From positions 3,615 to 27,544 of IMG/VR virus record IMGVR_UViG_3300030118_006029: DNA of 23,930 nt, one strand, 5' to 3'. Origin of the DNA: a virus. The position numbers were made by a program, and so were the translations under genes. This document shows, one piece after another, positions 1 through 8,700 of the stretch. The notes under the pieces are model-generated. The model saw nothing but the letters and a program-made list of their open reading frames with translations, did no database searches and was not told where the DNA came from. Positions within the stretch are counted from its first letter, which is position 1; each line of letters starts with the position of its first letter.

Positions 1-1
1 A

Positions 2-1024
2 ACTAGCGAAAAAGTACTCGAAGAAAACGTCGAAACAACAGATGAAAAACCTACCGGAGAAAGTGAAAAATCCGATACCGTTCAAGATGAAACACCCGTT
101 ATTGAGGAAGTAACAGATGAACAAGTTGAAGAACAAACAGAAGAATTAGTTGAAGAAACTAAAGAGGCTATAGTTGAAGCTCAAGAAACAGGTAAAGAGC
201 TACCAGAAAACATACAAAAGTTAATAGACTTTATGGAAGAAACTGGTGGTAGTGTTGAAGATTATGTTAGGTTAAATCAAGATTATAGTAAATACGATGA
301 CAATAGCGTATTAAGAGAATATTATAAACAAACTAAAAAGCATCTAACAGATGAAGAGATTAGCTTTTTAATGGAAGACTCTTTCTTAATAGATGAAGAC
401 GAAGATACTGAAAGAGATATAAAAAGAAAAAAACTAGCGTTTAAAGAGCAAGTTGCCAGCGCTAGAAGCCACTTAGACGGGCAAAAGTCTAAATACTATA
501 AAGAAATTAAAGCTGGGTCAAAGTTGACTCCTGAACAACAGAAAGCTGTTAACTTCTTTAATAGATACAACAAAGAATCAGAAGAGAATCAAAAAGTTGT
601 AGAACAACAAACTAAAGCTTTTAAATTAAAAACTAACAATTTATTTAATAAAAACTTTAAAGGTTTTGATTATAATGTTGGTGATAAAAAGTATAGGTTT
701 AATGTTAAAAATACAAACGAGGTAAAAGAAACTCAAAGCGACATTAATAATTTTGTAAAGAAGTTCTTAAACAAAAAAAATGAAATGGAAGATGCTGCGG
801 GTTATCACAAATCTTTGTTTACAGCAATGAACGCTGACGCTGTTGCTAAACACTTCTATGAACAAGGTAAGGCTGATGCTTTAAAAGAAAGTATAGCTAA
901 ATCTAAAAATGTTGACATGCAACCAAGACAAGCTTTTGGTGGTGTTGAAGCTGGAGGTATTAAAGTAAAGGTGTTAGGTGATAACTCTAATGATTTTAAG
1001 TTTAAAATTAAAAACAACAAATAA
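2..1024 (+). CDS. Capsid scaffold-like protein, 5' end missing
   Basis: The frame is open from base 2, so the gene begins upstream of the window and 340 residues are visible. The ATG at 233 is an internal methionine, not the start. The first ~75 visible residues are very acidic and low in complexity (many E, T, V, K), as expected of a disordered scaffold N-terminus. A segment follows of a type common in marine phage scaffolds (FMEETGGSVEDYVRLNQDYS, then REYYKQTKKHL and an acidic turn before RDIKRKKLAFKEQV). The rest is charged, helical and Lys/Asn-rich, without cysteines or an enzymatic motif. It lies 20 bases upstream of the capsid gene, where podoviruses usually place the scaffold, so it probably directs head assembly and leaves the mature capsid. 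The scaffold role is inferred from position, composition and remembered family resemblance. Confidence 0.72.
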   Translation, partial: TSEKVLEENVETTDEKPTGESEKSDTVQDETPVIEEVTDEQVEEQTEELVEETKEAIVEAQETGKELPENIQKLIDFMEETGGSVEDYVRLNQDYSKYDDNSVLREYYKQTKKHLTDEEISFLMEDSFLIDEDEDTERDIKRKKLAFKEQVASARSHLDGQKSKYYKEIKAGSKLTPEQQKAVNFFNRYNKESEENQKVVEQQTKAFKLKTNNLFNKNFKGFDYNVGDKKYRFNVKNTNEVKETQSDINNFVKKFLNKKNEMEDAAGYHKSLFTAMNADAVAKHFYEQGKADALKESIAKSKNVDMQPRQAFGGVEAGGIKVKVLGDNSNDFKFKIKNNK

Positions 1025-1044
1025 CAATTTAAAATTACAAAATT

Positions 1045-2550
1045 ATGGCAATTACAGGAGGTGCTTTGTTAAATAGTGTACCTGCTTCACAAAAGCAAAC
1101 ACTATCTACAAACTACTTAGATTTTACGTCCGGTGCAAATGACTGGGCACAACAATATCTGCCAGACTTGATGGAACAAGAAGCTGAGGTTTTCGGACCT
1201 AGAACAATTTCTGGTTTCCTATCACAAGTTGGTGCAGAAGAGGCTATGACGTCTGATCAAGTCGTCTGGTCTGAACAATCAAGATTACATTTATCTTACA
1301 AAGGTAAAGTATCATCTGCTACAGGTGGTGCTTCGAGTGGTGTAGCTTCTACTTCGCAAATTACTATTGAGTCTGACATTGATGAAACTTCTGGTTTCAC
1401 TGCTGCAGATCACGGTATTAGAGTTAACGATACTATTATCGTTGCTAACTCTGATGGTGTTTTCAAATGTTTAGTAACACTTGTTGCTAACGCGGTTATC
1501 GATGTTGCTCCTTACGGACAAGCGAACTTATCTGCAAACACTACTTCAAAAGGAACAACTATATTAGTTTATGGTTCTGAGTTTGGTAAAGGTATGAACT
1601 ACGTTACAGCTGCTGGTACTACTAACACTTCTGATTCAAGAGGTGCTAACGAGCCTACTTTTAAATCTTTTACTAATAAGCCTATTATTATGAAAGATTA
1701 CTACGAAGTATCTGGTTCTGACGCTTCAAGAGTTGGTTGGGTTGAAGTATCTGCTGAGAACGGACAATCTGGTTACTTATGGTACTTAAAAGCTGAAGCT
1801 GACACAAGAGCTAGATTTACTGACTACATTGAAATGGCAATGTTAGAAAGTGAATTAAACGTTGCTGCTTCTGTTGCTGATGGTGCTACTATTTTAGCTG
1901 GATCAACTGCTGGTGCTGGTAGTGTAGGTACTGAAGGTTTATTCGCTGCTATAGAGTCAAGAGGTAACATAACTACTGGTGTAACTGGTGTTAACGCTGC
2001 TACTGATTTAGCTGAGTTCGATGCAATTTTAGCTGAGTTCGATAAGCAAGGTGCTATTGAAGAATACATGATGTTTGTTAACAGAGGAACTAGCTTAGCT
2101 ATTGATGATATGTTAGCTTCAATGAATTCTTACGGAGCTGGTGGTACATCATACGGTGTATTTAACAACTCTGAAGACATGGCGTTAAATTTAGGTTTCA
2201 CTGGTTTCAGAAGAGGTTCTTATGACTTCTATAAGTCTGACTTCAGATACTTAAATGACTTAGCAACAAGAGGTGGTATTAACGCTGCTTCTGCTGCTAA
2301 TGCAATTAGAGGTGTTATGATTCCTGCTGGTACAACTTCAGTTTACGATCAAACTGTAGGGCAAAGCATGAAGAGACCTTTCTTACACGTTAGATTTAGA
2401 GCTTCACAAACTGATGACCGAAGAATGAAAACTTGGGTTACTGGTTCTGTTGGTGCTGCTACAACTGCGTTAGATGTTATGCAATTACATTTCTTAACTG
2501 AAAGATGTTTAATCACTCAAGGTGCTAACAACTTTATGTTAATGAAGTAA
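1045..2550 (+). CDS. Major capsid protein
   Basis: A 501-aa protein beginning MAITGGALLNSVPASQKQTL, with a Gly/Ala/Ser/Thr-rich beta-strand composition and few cysteines. The length matches major capsid proteins of crAss-like and related marine podophages (about 490-510 aa). The N-terminal part (WAQQYLPDLMEQEAEVFGPR, residues ~34-53) and the C-terminal part (KRPFLHVRFRAS, then the closing NNFMLMK) look like a HK97-type capsid chain, but the fold is assigned from context. It follows the scaffold-like gene and is closed by a strong terminator at 2562-2587, as expected for the most abundant virion protein. Codon choice also fits high expression: 14 of 18 tyrosines use TAC, while the 225-aa gene downstream uses TAT for 11 of 14. 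The start has no Shine-Dalgarno; the leader is A/T only. Confidence 0.85.
   Translation: MAITGGALLNSVPASQKQTLSTNYLDFTSGANDWAQQYLPDLMEQEAEVFGPRTISGFLSQVGAEEAMTSDQVVWSEQSRLHLSYKGKVSSATGGASSGVASTSQITIESDIDETSGFTAADHGIRVNDTIIVANSDGVFKCLVTLVANAVIDVAPYGQANLSANTTSKGTTILVYGSEFGKGMNYVTAAGTTNTSDSRGANEPTFKSFTNKPIIMKDYYEVSGSDASRVGWVEVSAENGQSGYLWYLKAEADTRARFTDYIEMAMLESELNVAASVADGATILAGSTAGAGSVGTEGLFAAIESRGNITTGVTGVNAATDLAEFDAILAEFDKQGAIEEYMMFVNRGTSLAIDDMLASMNSYGAGGTSYGVFNNSEDMALNLGFTGFRRGSYDFYKSDFRYLNDLATRGGINAASAANAIRGVMIPAGTTSVYDQTVGQSMKRPFLHVRFRASQTDDRRMKTWVTGSVGAATTALDVMQLHFLTERCLITQGANNFMLMK
2008..2043 (+). repeat. Two-copy 15-bp direct repeat inside the capsid gene
   Basis: TTAGCTGAGTTCGAT occurs at 2008-2022 and again at 2029-2043, exactly 21 bases apart. 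It encodes two copies of a seven-residue unit (LAEFDAI, LAEFDKQ). The register is in frame, so it looks like a small helical heptad duplication rather than a regulatory repeat. Confidence 0.7.
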
Positions 2551-2561
2551 ATCATTATTTA

Positions 2562-2587
2562 AAAGTCGGGGCTTCGGCCTCGACTTT
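2562..2587 (+). terminator. Rho-independent terminator after the capsid gene
   Basis: Eleven base pairs (one G-T wobble) close a TTCG tetraloop at 2573-2576 with a C-G closing pair, followed directly by a T-rich tract to about 2598. It lies 11 bases after the capsid stop codon and should end or strongly reduce transcription from the scaffold/capsid side. Confidence 0.88.
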
Positions 2588-2616
2588 ATTTTATTAATTT
2601 TATTATATATTATATT

Positions 2617-3444
2617 ATGGCAAAAAAGAAAACAAAAGTGGAAGTTGAAGAAACTCCACAGGTAGTTGAAACACCAGTTGTTGAAACACCAAAACCAAAA
2701 AAGGTTGAAGTTAAAAAATCAAAGTGGGAAGTAAAAGATAGAATTTATAATTTAAAAGGTTATAAAAGACCTTTATCTTATATGTTAAAAAGCTCTAACA
2801 TTTACTGGTTTGACGAAGAAAAAGGTTTTGAAAGAGAATTAAAATATTGTGAAAACCAAAGAACGTGTTTTGTTGATGAAATGAAAGGCGATCAAAGATT
2901 AGCTCATATTATATTTAGAAACGGTAATCTTTTTGTAGAAAAAGAAAAAACAGTTTTACAAAAGTTTTTATCTTTGTACCACCCACATAGAGATAAAATA
3001 TACACAGAGTACAAACCTGCTCAAGAAGCTGCTGACGAAATAGAAATATTAGAGTTAGAAGCAGATGCAATATTAATAGCTAGAGACATGGATATTGAAA
3101 TGGCAGAAGCTATTATGCGTGTAGAAAAAGGCTCTGAAGTGTCTAAGCTAAGTTCTAAAGAACTTAAAAGAGATTTACTAGTGTTTGCTCGTAATAATCC
3201 TAGTTTGTTCTTAGAGTTAGCCTCTGATGACAATGTACAGCTTAGAAACTTTGGTATTAAAGCTGTAGAGCTTGGTATATTAAAATTATCAAGCGATCAG
3301 AGAAACTTCATGTGGGGTTCAAATAATAGAAATATTATGACAATTCCATTTGATGAGCATCCATACACTGCTTTAGCACATTGGTTTAAAACTGATGAAG
3401 GTATGGAAATATATGCAAATATAGAAAAACGATTAAATTCGTAA
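2617..3444 (+). CDS. Uncharacterised protein between capsid and connector genes
   Basis: A 275-aa protein that I do not recognise at family level. Residues ~1-40 are a low-complexity Lys/Glu/Val/Pro/Thr stretch with ETP repeats (VVETPVVETPKPKK), probably disordered. A compact region follows (WEVKDRIYNLKGYKRPLSYM, then HIIFRNGNLFVEKEKTVLQKFLSLYHPH), then an acidic helix (~residues 135-175) and a helical C-terminal half. No membrane segment, signal peptide or catalytic motif is visible. It sits alone between two UUCG-capped hairpins, directly after the capsid gene. Its place in the morphogenesis block suggests a virion or head-completion protein, but nothing in the sequence fixes the role. The ATG is preceded by an all-A/T leader without Shine-Dalgarno. 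Confidence 0.8.
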   Translation: MAKKKTKVEVEETPQVVETPVVETPKPKKVEVKKSKWEVKDRIYNLKGYKRPLSYMLKSSNIYWFDEEKGFERELKYCENQRTCFVDEMKGDQRLAHIIFRNGNLFVEKEKTVLQKFLSLYHPHRDKIYTEYKPAQEAADEIEILELEADAILIARDMDIEMAEAIMRVEKGSEVSKLSSKELKRDLLVFARNNPSLFLELASDDNVQLRNFGIKAVELGILKLSSDQRNFMWGSNNRNIMTIPFDEHPYTALAHWFKTDEGMEIYANIEKRLNS

Positions 3445-3457
3445 CAACCTTAGTAGA

Positions 3458-3481
3458 GTAACCACTCTTCGGGGTGGTTAC
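3458..3481 (+). terminator. UUCG-capped hairpin after the 275-aa gene
   Basis: GTAACCACTC and GGGTGGTTAC pair over ten base pairs (one T-G wobble) around a TTCG tetraloop at 3468-3471. Unlike the hairpin at 2562-2587, it has no T-run after it; the next bases are CAATACTATAAAAAAAT. It may be a weak terminator, an RNA-stabilising 3' end or a processing site. It ends 19 bases before the next ATG. Confidence 0.6.
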
Positions 3482-3500
3482 AATACTATAAAAAAATATT

Positions 3501-4178
3501 ATGATAAGAATAGACGATGTATATCAGAAAGTTTTAGCTATTGCTAATAAAGAACAAAGAGGTTATATAACTCCACAAGAGTTTAATTTATTTTCTGATC
3601 AAGCTCAGTTAGATATATTTGAACAATATATTTATGATATAAATCAATTTGAAAGAGCAAAAGGTAATGATACAGAATATTCTGATATGTTAGAGCATCT
3701 TAACGAAAAATTAAGTGTATTTAAACATTTACAAGATTTAACTTATACTACAAACTACTTTGAGTTAGCTAACAACACTTACAGAATAGGTAGTATAATA
3801 TATAAAAACGTTCAAGTTCAAGAAATAAACGATAAAGAGTTTGTTTATTTAAACTCATCTCCTCTTTTAAAACCAACAAAAAAAAATCCTATATACATAA
3901 AAAGACAAAACAAAATATTTTTATATCCTGAAAATATACAAGCAAATGTATCTTGTTCGTTTATAAAAAAACCAATAAAACCTAGATGGAACTATGTAGT
4001 TGTAAACGGTGAAGCACTACACAATCCAACAGGTTCTCAAAATTTTCAACTACACAGATCAGAAGAAAATAATTTAATAAATAAAATATTACAGCTAGCA
4101 GGTATAACTATGAATAATGAAATATATCAAGTTGCTAGTCAAGAAGAAGTAAAAGATATTCAACAAGAAAAAGTATAA
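3501..4178 (+). CDS. Head-tail connector / ring protein (crAss-like type)
   Basis: A 225-aa protein starting MIRIDDVYQKVLAIANKEQR, then GYITPQEFNLFSDQAQLDIF. This N-terminal signature recurs in phages of marine Bacteroidetes and crAss-like phages, next to the tail-ring genes. The first ~75 residues are helical; the middle (~residues 85-165) is beta-rich with a proline/lysine turn (LKPTKKNPIYIKRQNKIFLYP); the end is helical and polar. This arrangement resembles tail tubular or ring adaptors that sit below the portal. It is followed by tandem TAA codons, and the next ATG begins 3 bases after the first stop, so the two genes are probably translated together. The exact ring position is inferred; it could be a head-completion protein instead. 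Confidence 0.7.
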   Translation: MIRIDDVYQKVLAIANKEQRGYITPQEFNLFSDQAQLDIFEQYIYDINQFERAKGNDTEYSDMLEHLNEKLSVFKHLQDLTYTTNYFELANNTYRIGSIIYKNVQVQEINDKEFVYLNSSPLLKPTKKNPIYIKRQNKIFLYPENIQANVSCSFIKKPIKPRWNYVVVNGEALHNPTGSQNFQLHRSEENNLINKILQLAGITMNNEIYQVASQEEVKDIQQEKV

Positions 4179-4181
4179 TAA

Positions 4182-5705
4182 ATGGCTCTACTTAATCAAA
4201 CACAACAACAGTATTATCAAGGTAATGATTTTGGTAATTATCAATTTATATCTTTAGCTGAAGTTATAAATCAATTTATGGTTGCTTACGTTGGTGAGGA
4301 AAAATTAATTAATAAAGCTAGAAAAGTTGATGTTCAGTTTCATGCTATGAGAGGTTTGCAAGAGTTAAGTTTTGACACTTTTAAATCTACTAAAGCTTAT
4401 GAAATAGTAGTACCTTCTAACTTACAAATGATACTACCGCACGATTATGTTAACTATGTAAAATTATCGTGGAGTGACGCTGGCGGTATAGAGCACGTGT
4501 TATATCCGGCTATTAAAACATCAAACCCACTTTCTATAGATCAAGAGGCTGACGGTGATTATATATTTCAAACAGATGAAGAGTTAGTTGACAATGGAGA
4601 TTACAGCGTAGACTTAAGTAATTCTAAATGGCAAAAAAGTACTGTTACAAAACAAACTACTTTAACAGGCCCTTTTACAGGTGGAGCAAGTGGTAATCAA
4701 GCTACAGGTGGTCCAGTAACTAGAGATGATGAAATTTTTATTGATAACGGTCAACTAGCCATAAGAACAGAAAACTTTTTATATAGAGGTTTAACTAACT
4801 CTAACGTAGCTAGTAGATGTTATGCTGTTTGGCAAGAAATAGATGTTTCTAATTTTAACGTGTTAGATATTACAGCAACAGCAACTTCTCATGCTGCAGG
4901 AACTATACATGGCGCTGGTATAATAAAATTTGGTTTAAGTACAGAGCCTGGTAGTAATTCTACAAACCCTTATAATGTAACTGCCAACGCAGCCTTGCAT
5001 CAAAGAAACGTAAACCCAGCTTACATACCAAACGGTTTTTTAGAGTGGAGTGACGGTAACGCTACAGCTACAGAAAAAACAATTGAAAATATAGATGTTT
5101 CAGATTACGATACTTTATATGTTGTTATAACTTCTAGAACAATTTGGTCTCAATTAGGTAGTGGTACTGGTACAGAGTTTACTGCAACTAACTTAATTGA
5201 TGATGTTTCAGTTAAATTTACTGGTGAACCTGATAGTTTAAAACTAAATAGAGAGTCTAGCACTTGGACTAAATTTAAATCTAATACACCAAAAGATAAT
5301 ATGAATCGTTATGATGATGGTACTTATGATTTAGTTGTTGGCGAAAGATATGGTATAGATCCTCAACACTCTCAAGTTAACGGTAGCTTTTATATAGATG
5401 AGCTTGCTGGTAAAATACACTTCAGCTCTAATATATCAGGTAAAACTTTAATATTAAAATATATAAGCGATAGTTTAGGTACTAATGAAGAAATGCAAGT
5501 GCATAAGCTAGCAGAAGAAGCTATGTATAGATATATAGCTCACGCAATATTAGCTGGTAAAGCAAATGTTCCAGAATATATTGTAAATAGATTTAAAAAA
5601 GAAAAGTTTGCTGCTATCAGACAAGCTAAATTAAGATTATCAAATATTAAATTAGAAGAAATAACTCAAATATTAAGAGGTAAATCTAAACGTATAAAAC
5701 ACTAG
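4182..5705 (+). CDS. Ring / tail tubular protein with a carbohydrate-binding-like insert
   Basis: A 507-aa protein. Its two ends match the ring-type proteins of marine Bacteroidetes phages: an N-terminal helical part (ISLAEVINQFMVAYVGEEKL, HAMRGLQELSFDTFKS, then a loop with LPHDYVNYVKLSW), and a C-terminal part (GKIHFSSNISGKTLILKYIS, VHKLAEEAMYRYIAHAIL, ending LRGKSKRIKH). Between residues ~137 and ~347 lies an insert with the marks of a CBM4/9-like jelly-roll: it opens DNGDYSVDLSNSKW, has many Gly/Thr strands and closes with LIDDVSVKFTG. The core probably forms part of the short tail tube; the insert should project outward and may bind sugars. The next ATG follows the TAG stop by 3 bases. 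The CBM assignment is from motif recognition only. Confidence 0.72.
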   Translation: MALLNQTQQQYYQGNDFGNYQFISLAEVINQFMVAYVGEEKLINKARKVDVQFHAMRGLQELSFDTFKSTKAYEIVVPSNLQMILPHDYVNYVKLSWSDAGGIEHVLYPAIKTSNPLSIDQEADGDYIFQTDEELVDNGDYSVDLSNSKWQKSTVTKQTTLTGPFTGGASGNQATGGPVTRDDEIFIDNGQLAIRTENFLYRGLTNSNVASRCYAVWQEIDVSNFNVLDITATATSHAAGTIHGAGIIKFGLSTEPGSNSTNPYNVTANAALHQRNVNPAYIPNGFLEWSDGNATATEKTIENIDVSDYDTLYVVITSRTIWSQLGSGTGTEFTATNLIDDVSVKFTGEPDSLKLNRESSTWTKFKSNTPKDNMNRYDDGTYDLVVGERYGIDPQHSQVNGSFYIDELAGKIHFSSNISGKTLILKYISDSLGTNEEMQVHKLAEEAMYRYIAHAILAGKANVPEYIVNRFKKEKFAAIRQAKLRLSNIKLEEITQILRGKSKRIKH

Positions 5706-5708
5706 TAT

Positions 5709-8700
5709 ATGGCGAAGATACAGAATACTTTTACTCAAGGTAAAATGAACAAAGACCTTGATGAAAGATTACTGCCAGTTGGACAGTATAGACATGCTAT
5801 GAATGTGCAAGTTAATACTTCAGAGGGTTCTGATGTAGGTACTATACAAAATATATTAGGTACTAATAATAATTTACCTAAAATAGGTTCTGGTGGTGAT
5901 GGTGTTTGTGTTGGTTCTATAGCTGATGAAAAAAATAATCATGTATATTGGTTTACTAAACTAAGTGGTGGCGATAATATTATATCAAGATACAACACAG
6001 ACACTAACGTTCATGAGTTAGTTTTAGTTGATAAAAACGATATATTAGAGTTTACTTACGAAAATATTATAACTGGTATAAATATTGTTGATGATATGCT
6101 GTTTTTTACAGACAATATATCTGAGCCAAAAAAAATAAATATAACAAGATGTATTGAAGGTACAACTGATATAAACACACACACAAAGCTTGTTGTTAAT
6201 GGTGAAGTGGTTCAAGATATTGTACCTGCTACTTTTGGAACTCCTGGTTCTGCTACAGATGTTGATTTAAGAAAAGAGCATATAACTGTAATTAAAAAAG
6301 CACCTAAATATCCACCTGTATTAAAAATGTCTTCTGAATTACCAACTGGTGTTTTTAGCGGTAGCACTGAACGAGACTTTGATACTTATGGTGTAAACGA
6401 TACTTTACTTATAAACGTTGCTCTTCCAGCTAACGTAGATCCAAACTCTTCTTTTAACATACAGCAAGGAGATATAATAGTTTTACAAAACTATACTACA
6501 AACGTTCCTGACGTACCTTTATCTGAGTATGTTATCAGAGCTGAAGTTTTGCAAATAGTTTCTGGCACAAACCCTCCTTCGTTAAATAACGGTTTGACTT
6601 TATTTTCAATAAAAATACTTAGTAAATCAGTAGATACGCCTTCAGGTTTAGAGACTTATTATATGTCTCTGTTAATAGATAAAAAAAATAAATTTGAATT
6701 TAAATTTCCTAGATTTGCTTATAGATATAGATATGAAGATGGTGAATACTCTAGTTTTTCTCCTTTTTCAGAAATAGCTTTTTTACCTGGCGGTTTTGAT
6801 TATCATCCTAGAAAAGGTTATAATATAGGTATGACTAACAAATTAACTGACATATACGTAACAGAATTTGTAACAGAAGACCAACCTGAAGATGTTATTG
6901 AAATAGATTTATTATATAAAGAATCAGACTCATCATCTGTTTATGTAGTAGAAACTTTAAAACCTGAGAATGATGAGTATAAAGTTACTAACTTTGATGC
7001 TAATAACGGTATTTTAGATTTAAAAAGAAACGGTAGTTATTTAGTAAAATCAGAAACTATATATTCTTTATTACCTTCAAATCAAATATTAAGACCTTAT
7101 GATAATGTTCCTAGATTTGCTAAAGCTCAAGAGGTTGTAGCTAACAGATTAATATATGGTAATTATGTTCAAAACTATGATTTATCACCAAAAACAGAAA
7201 ATGCAGATTATAAAACTAAACTAAGTGTTGTTTTACAAAGTGAAAACGTAAACTCAAGTTTTGGTGTAAAATCTTTAAAATCACTTAGAGATTATCAAGT
7301 TGGCGTTGTGTATTTAGATGAGTATGGTAGACAAACACCGGTATTAACAACAAACACTTCTACAATAACTGTTGATAAGGCTAACGCTGATAAATCAAAT
7401 AAATTAAGAGTTCAAGTTTCTGGCGGACAACAAGCTCCACCTTGGGCAAAAGGTTTTAAATTTTATGTAAAAGAAACTACAGGTGAATATTATAATCTAG
7501 CTATGGATCGTTTCTACAATGCTGAAGACGGTAATATATGGTTAGCTTTTCCTTCTGTTGATAGAAATAAAGTAGATATAGAAACTTTTTTAATATTAAA
7601 AAAAGGTTCTGAATCTGATGATTTAGTTACTACAGAAGCTAAATACAAGGTAATAGCTATATCAAATGAAGCTCCAGACTTTATAAAAGAAAAATTTTTT
7701 CCACTTGGTAGTGTCGTAGAAAATAGTAGTAATCATTTATTTGGAAGCGTATCTAGTTTAATAGGTAGTAGAAGTATTAATATTTTAGAAGATCCTAACG
7801 GTGGGTTTGCTTTAAGAAACGGTAGCTTATCACATATACATGAAAAAGTTAAATCAAAAAGAGTAAGAATTAGATTTGAAGGTGGTAGTAATAATCAAGT
7901 GTCTAACTATTATGAAGTTACTACTATTGGTTATGAGCCTGGTTCTAGCGATTATCCTGTTGGTGAAATAAAAATAAATATAGAAGAAAATTTTGGGGCT
8001 GATGTTAATTTTATATTTGACAGTATTACCAATACTATTTCCAGTGGAATTAGATTAGTTTTTGAAGAGATAAAAGTTGTAAACTCACCTAAATTTGATG
8101 GTAGATTTTTTGTGAAAATATATAACGATGCTTCAGTGCAGCAGAACATAGGTGTTAATCAAAGCACTAGTAGTAAATATCAAGTTTTAACTTCTAGAAA
8201 ATTATATTATTTATCACCAAACCATATAGCTTTACACTCTTTAGGAGGCACAGGCGCTGTTAACGATCCTACGTACGATCCTAACACAACTACTTTTAAC
8301 GATGATTACCATGATAATGGTATAATTATACCGTCAAATATAAATTCTAACGATTGGTTTAGAGGTATTTATAGTAATTCTATTCCTGATTTTTGGTATA
8401 AGTATACTGCTTTTTTTAGAAATCAACATACATTTGATATAAACGATAGATCTTCTTCAGCTGATGCTAGTTCTTTTGAAGATGTTTGGTATATAGATGG
8501 TGGTTTATCAACTGGTACTTTTTCAAACTCTAATCCTATAAATTCAACAGGTACAAATCACACTAACGTGTCTGTAAATGCTTTTTCTCACCAAGGTATA
8601 GGTGTAACAAATTATACTAACTCTTCTGAAATAGAAATAGGTTTTGGAGGTATGCAGCCAGATCCTGATAAAGAAAACCAAGCTAACTCATACGCTTCAA

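Noticed and set aside
233-1024. ATG at 233 as start of the first gene
   Set aside because: The frame is open upstream to base 2 and the upstream codons encode the expected acidic scaffold leader, so this is an internal Met.
1055-1062. Perfect AGGAGGT near the capsid start
   Set aside because: It lies inside the coding sequence (codons Thr-Gly-Gly) downstream of the ATG, with no suitable start codon at proper spacing after it; chance match.
1021-3500. Bacteroidetes-type promoter (TTG / TAnnTTTG) in the longer intergenic gaps
   Set aside because: Neither 2551-2616 nor 3445-3500 contains a convincing -7 TAnnTTTG with a spaced -33 TTG; transcription probably enters from upstream.
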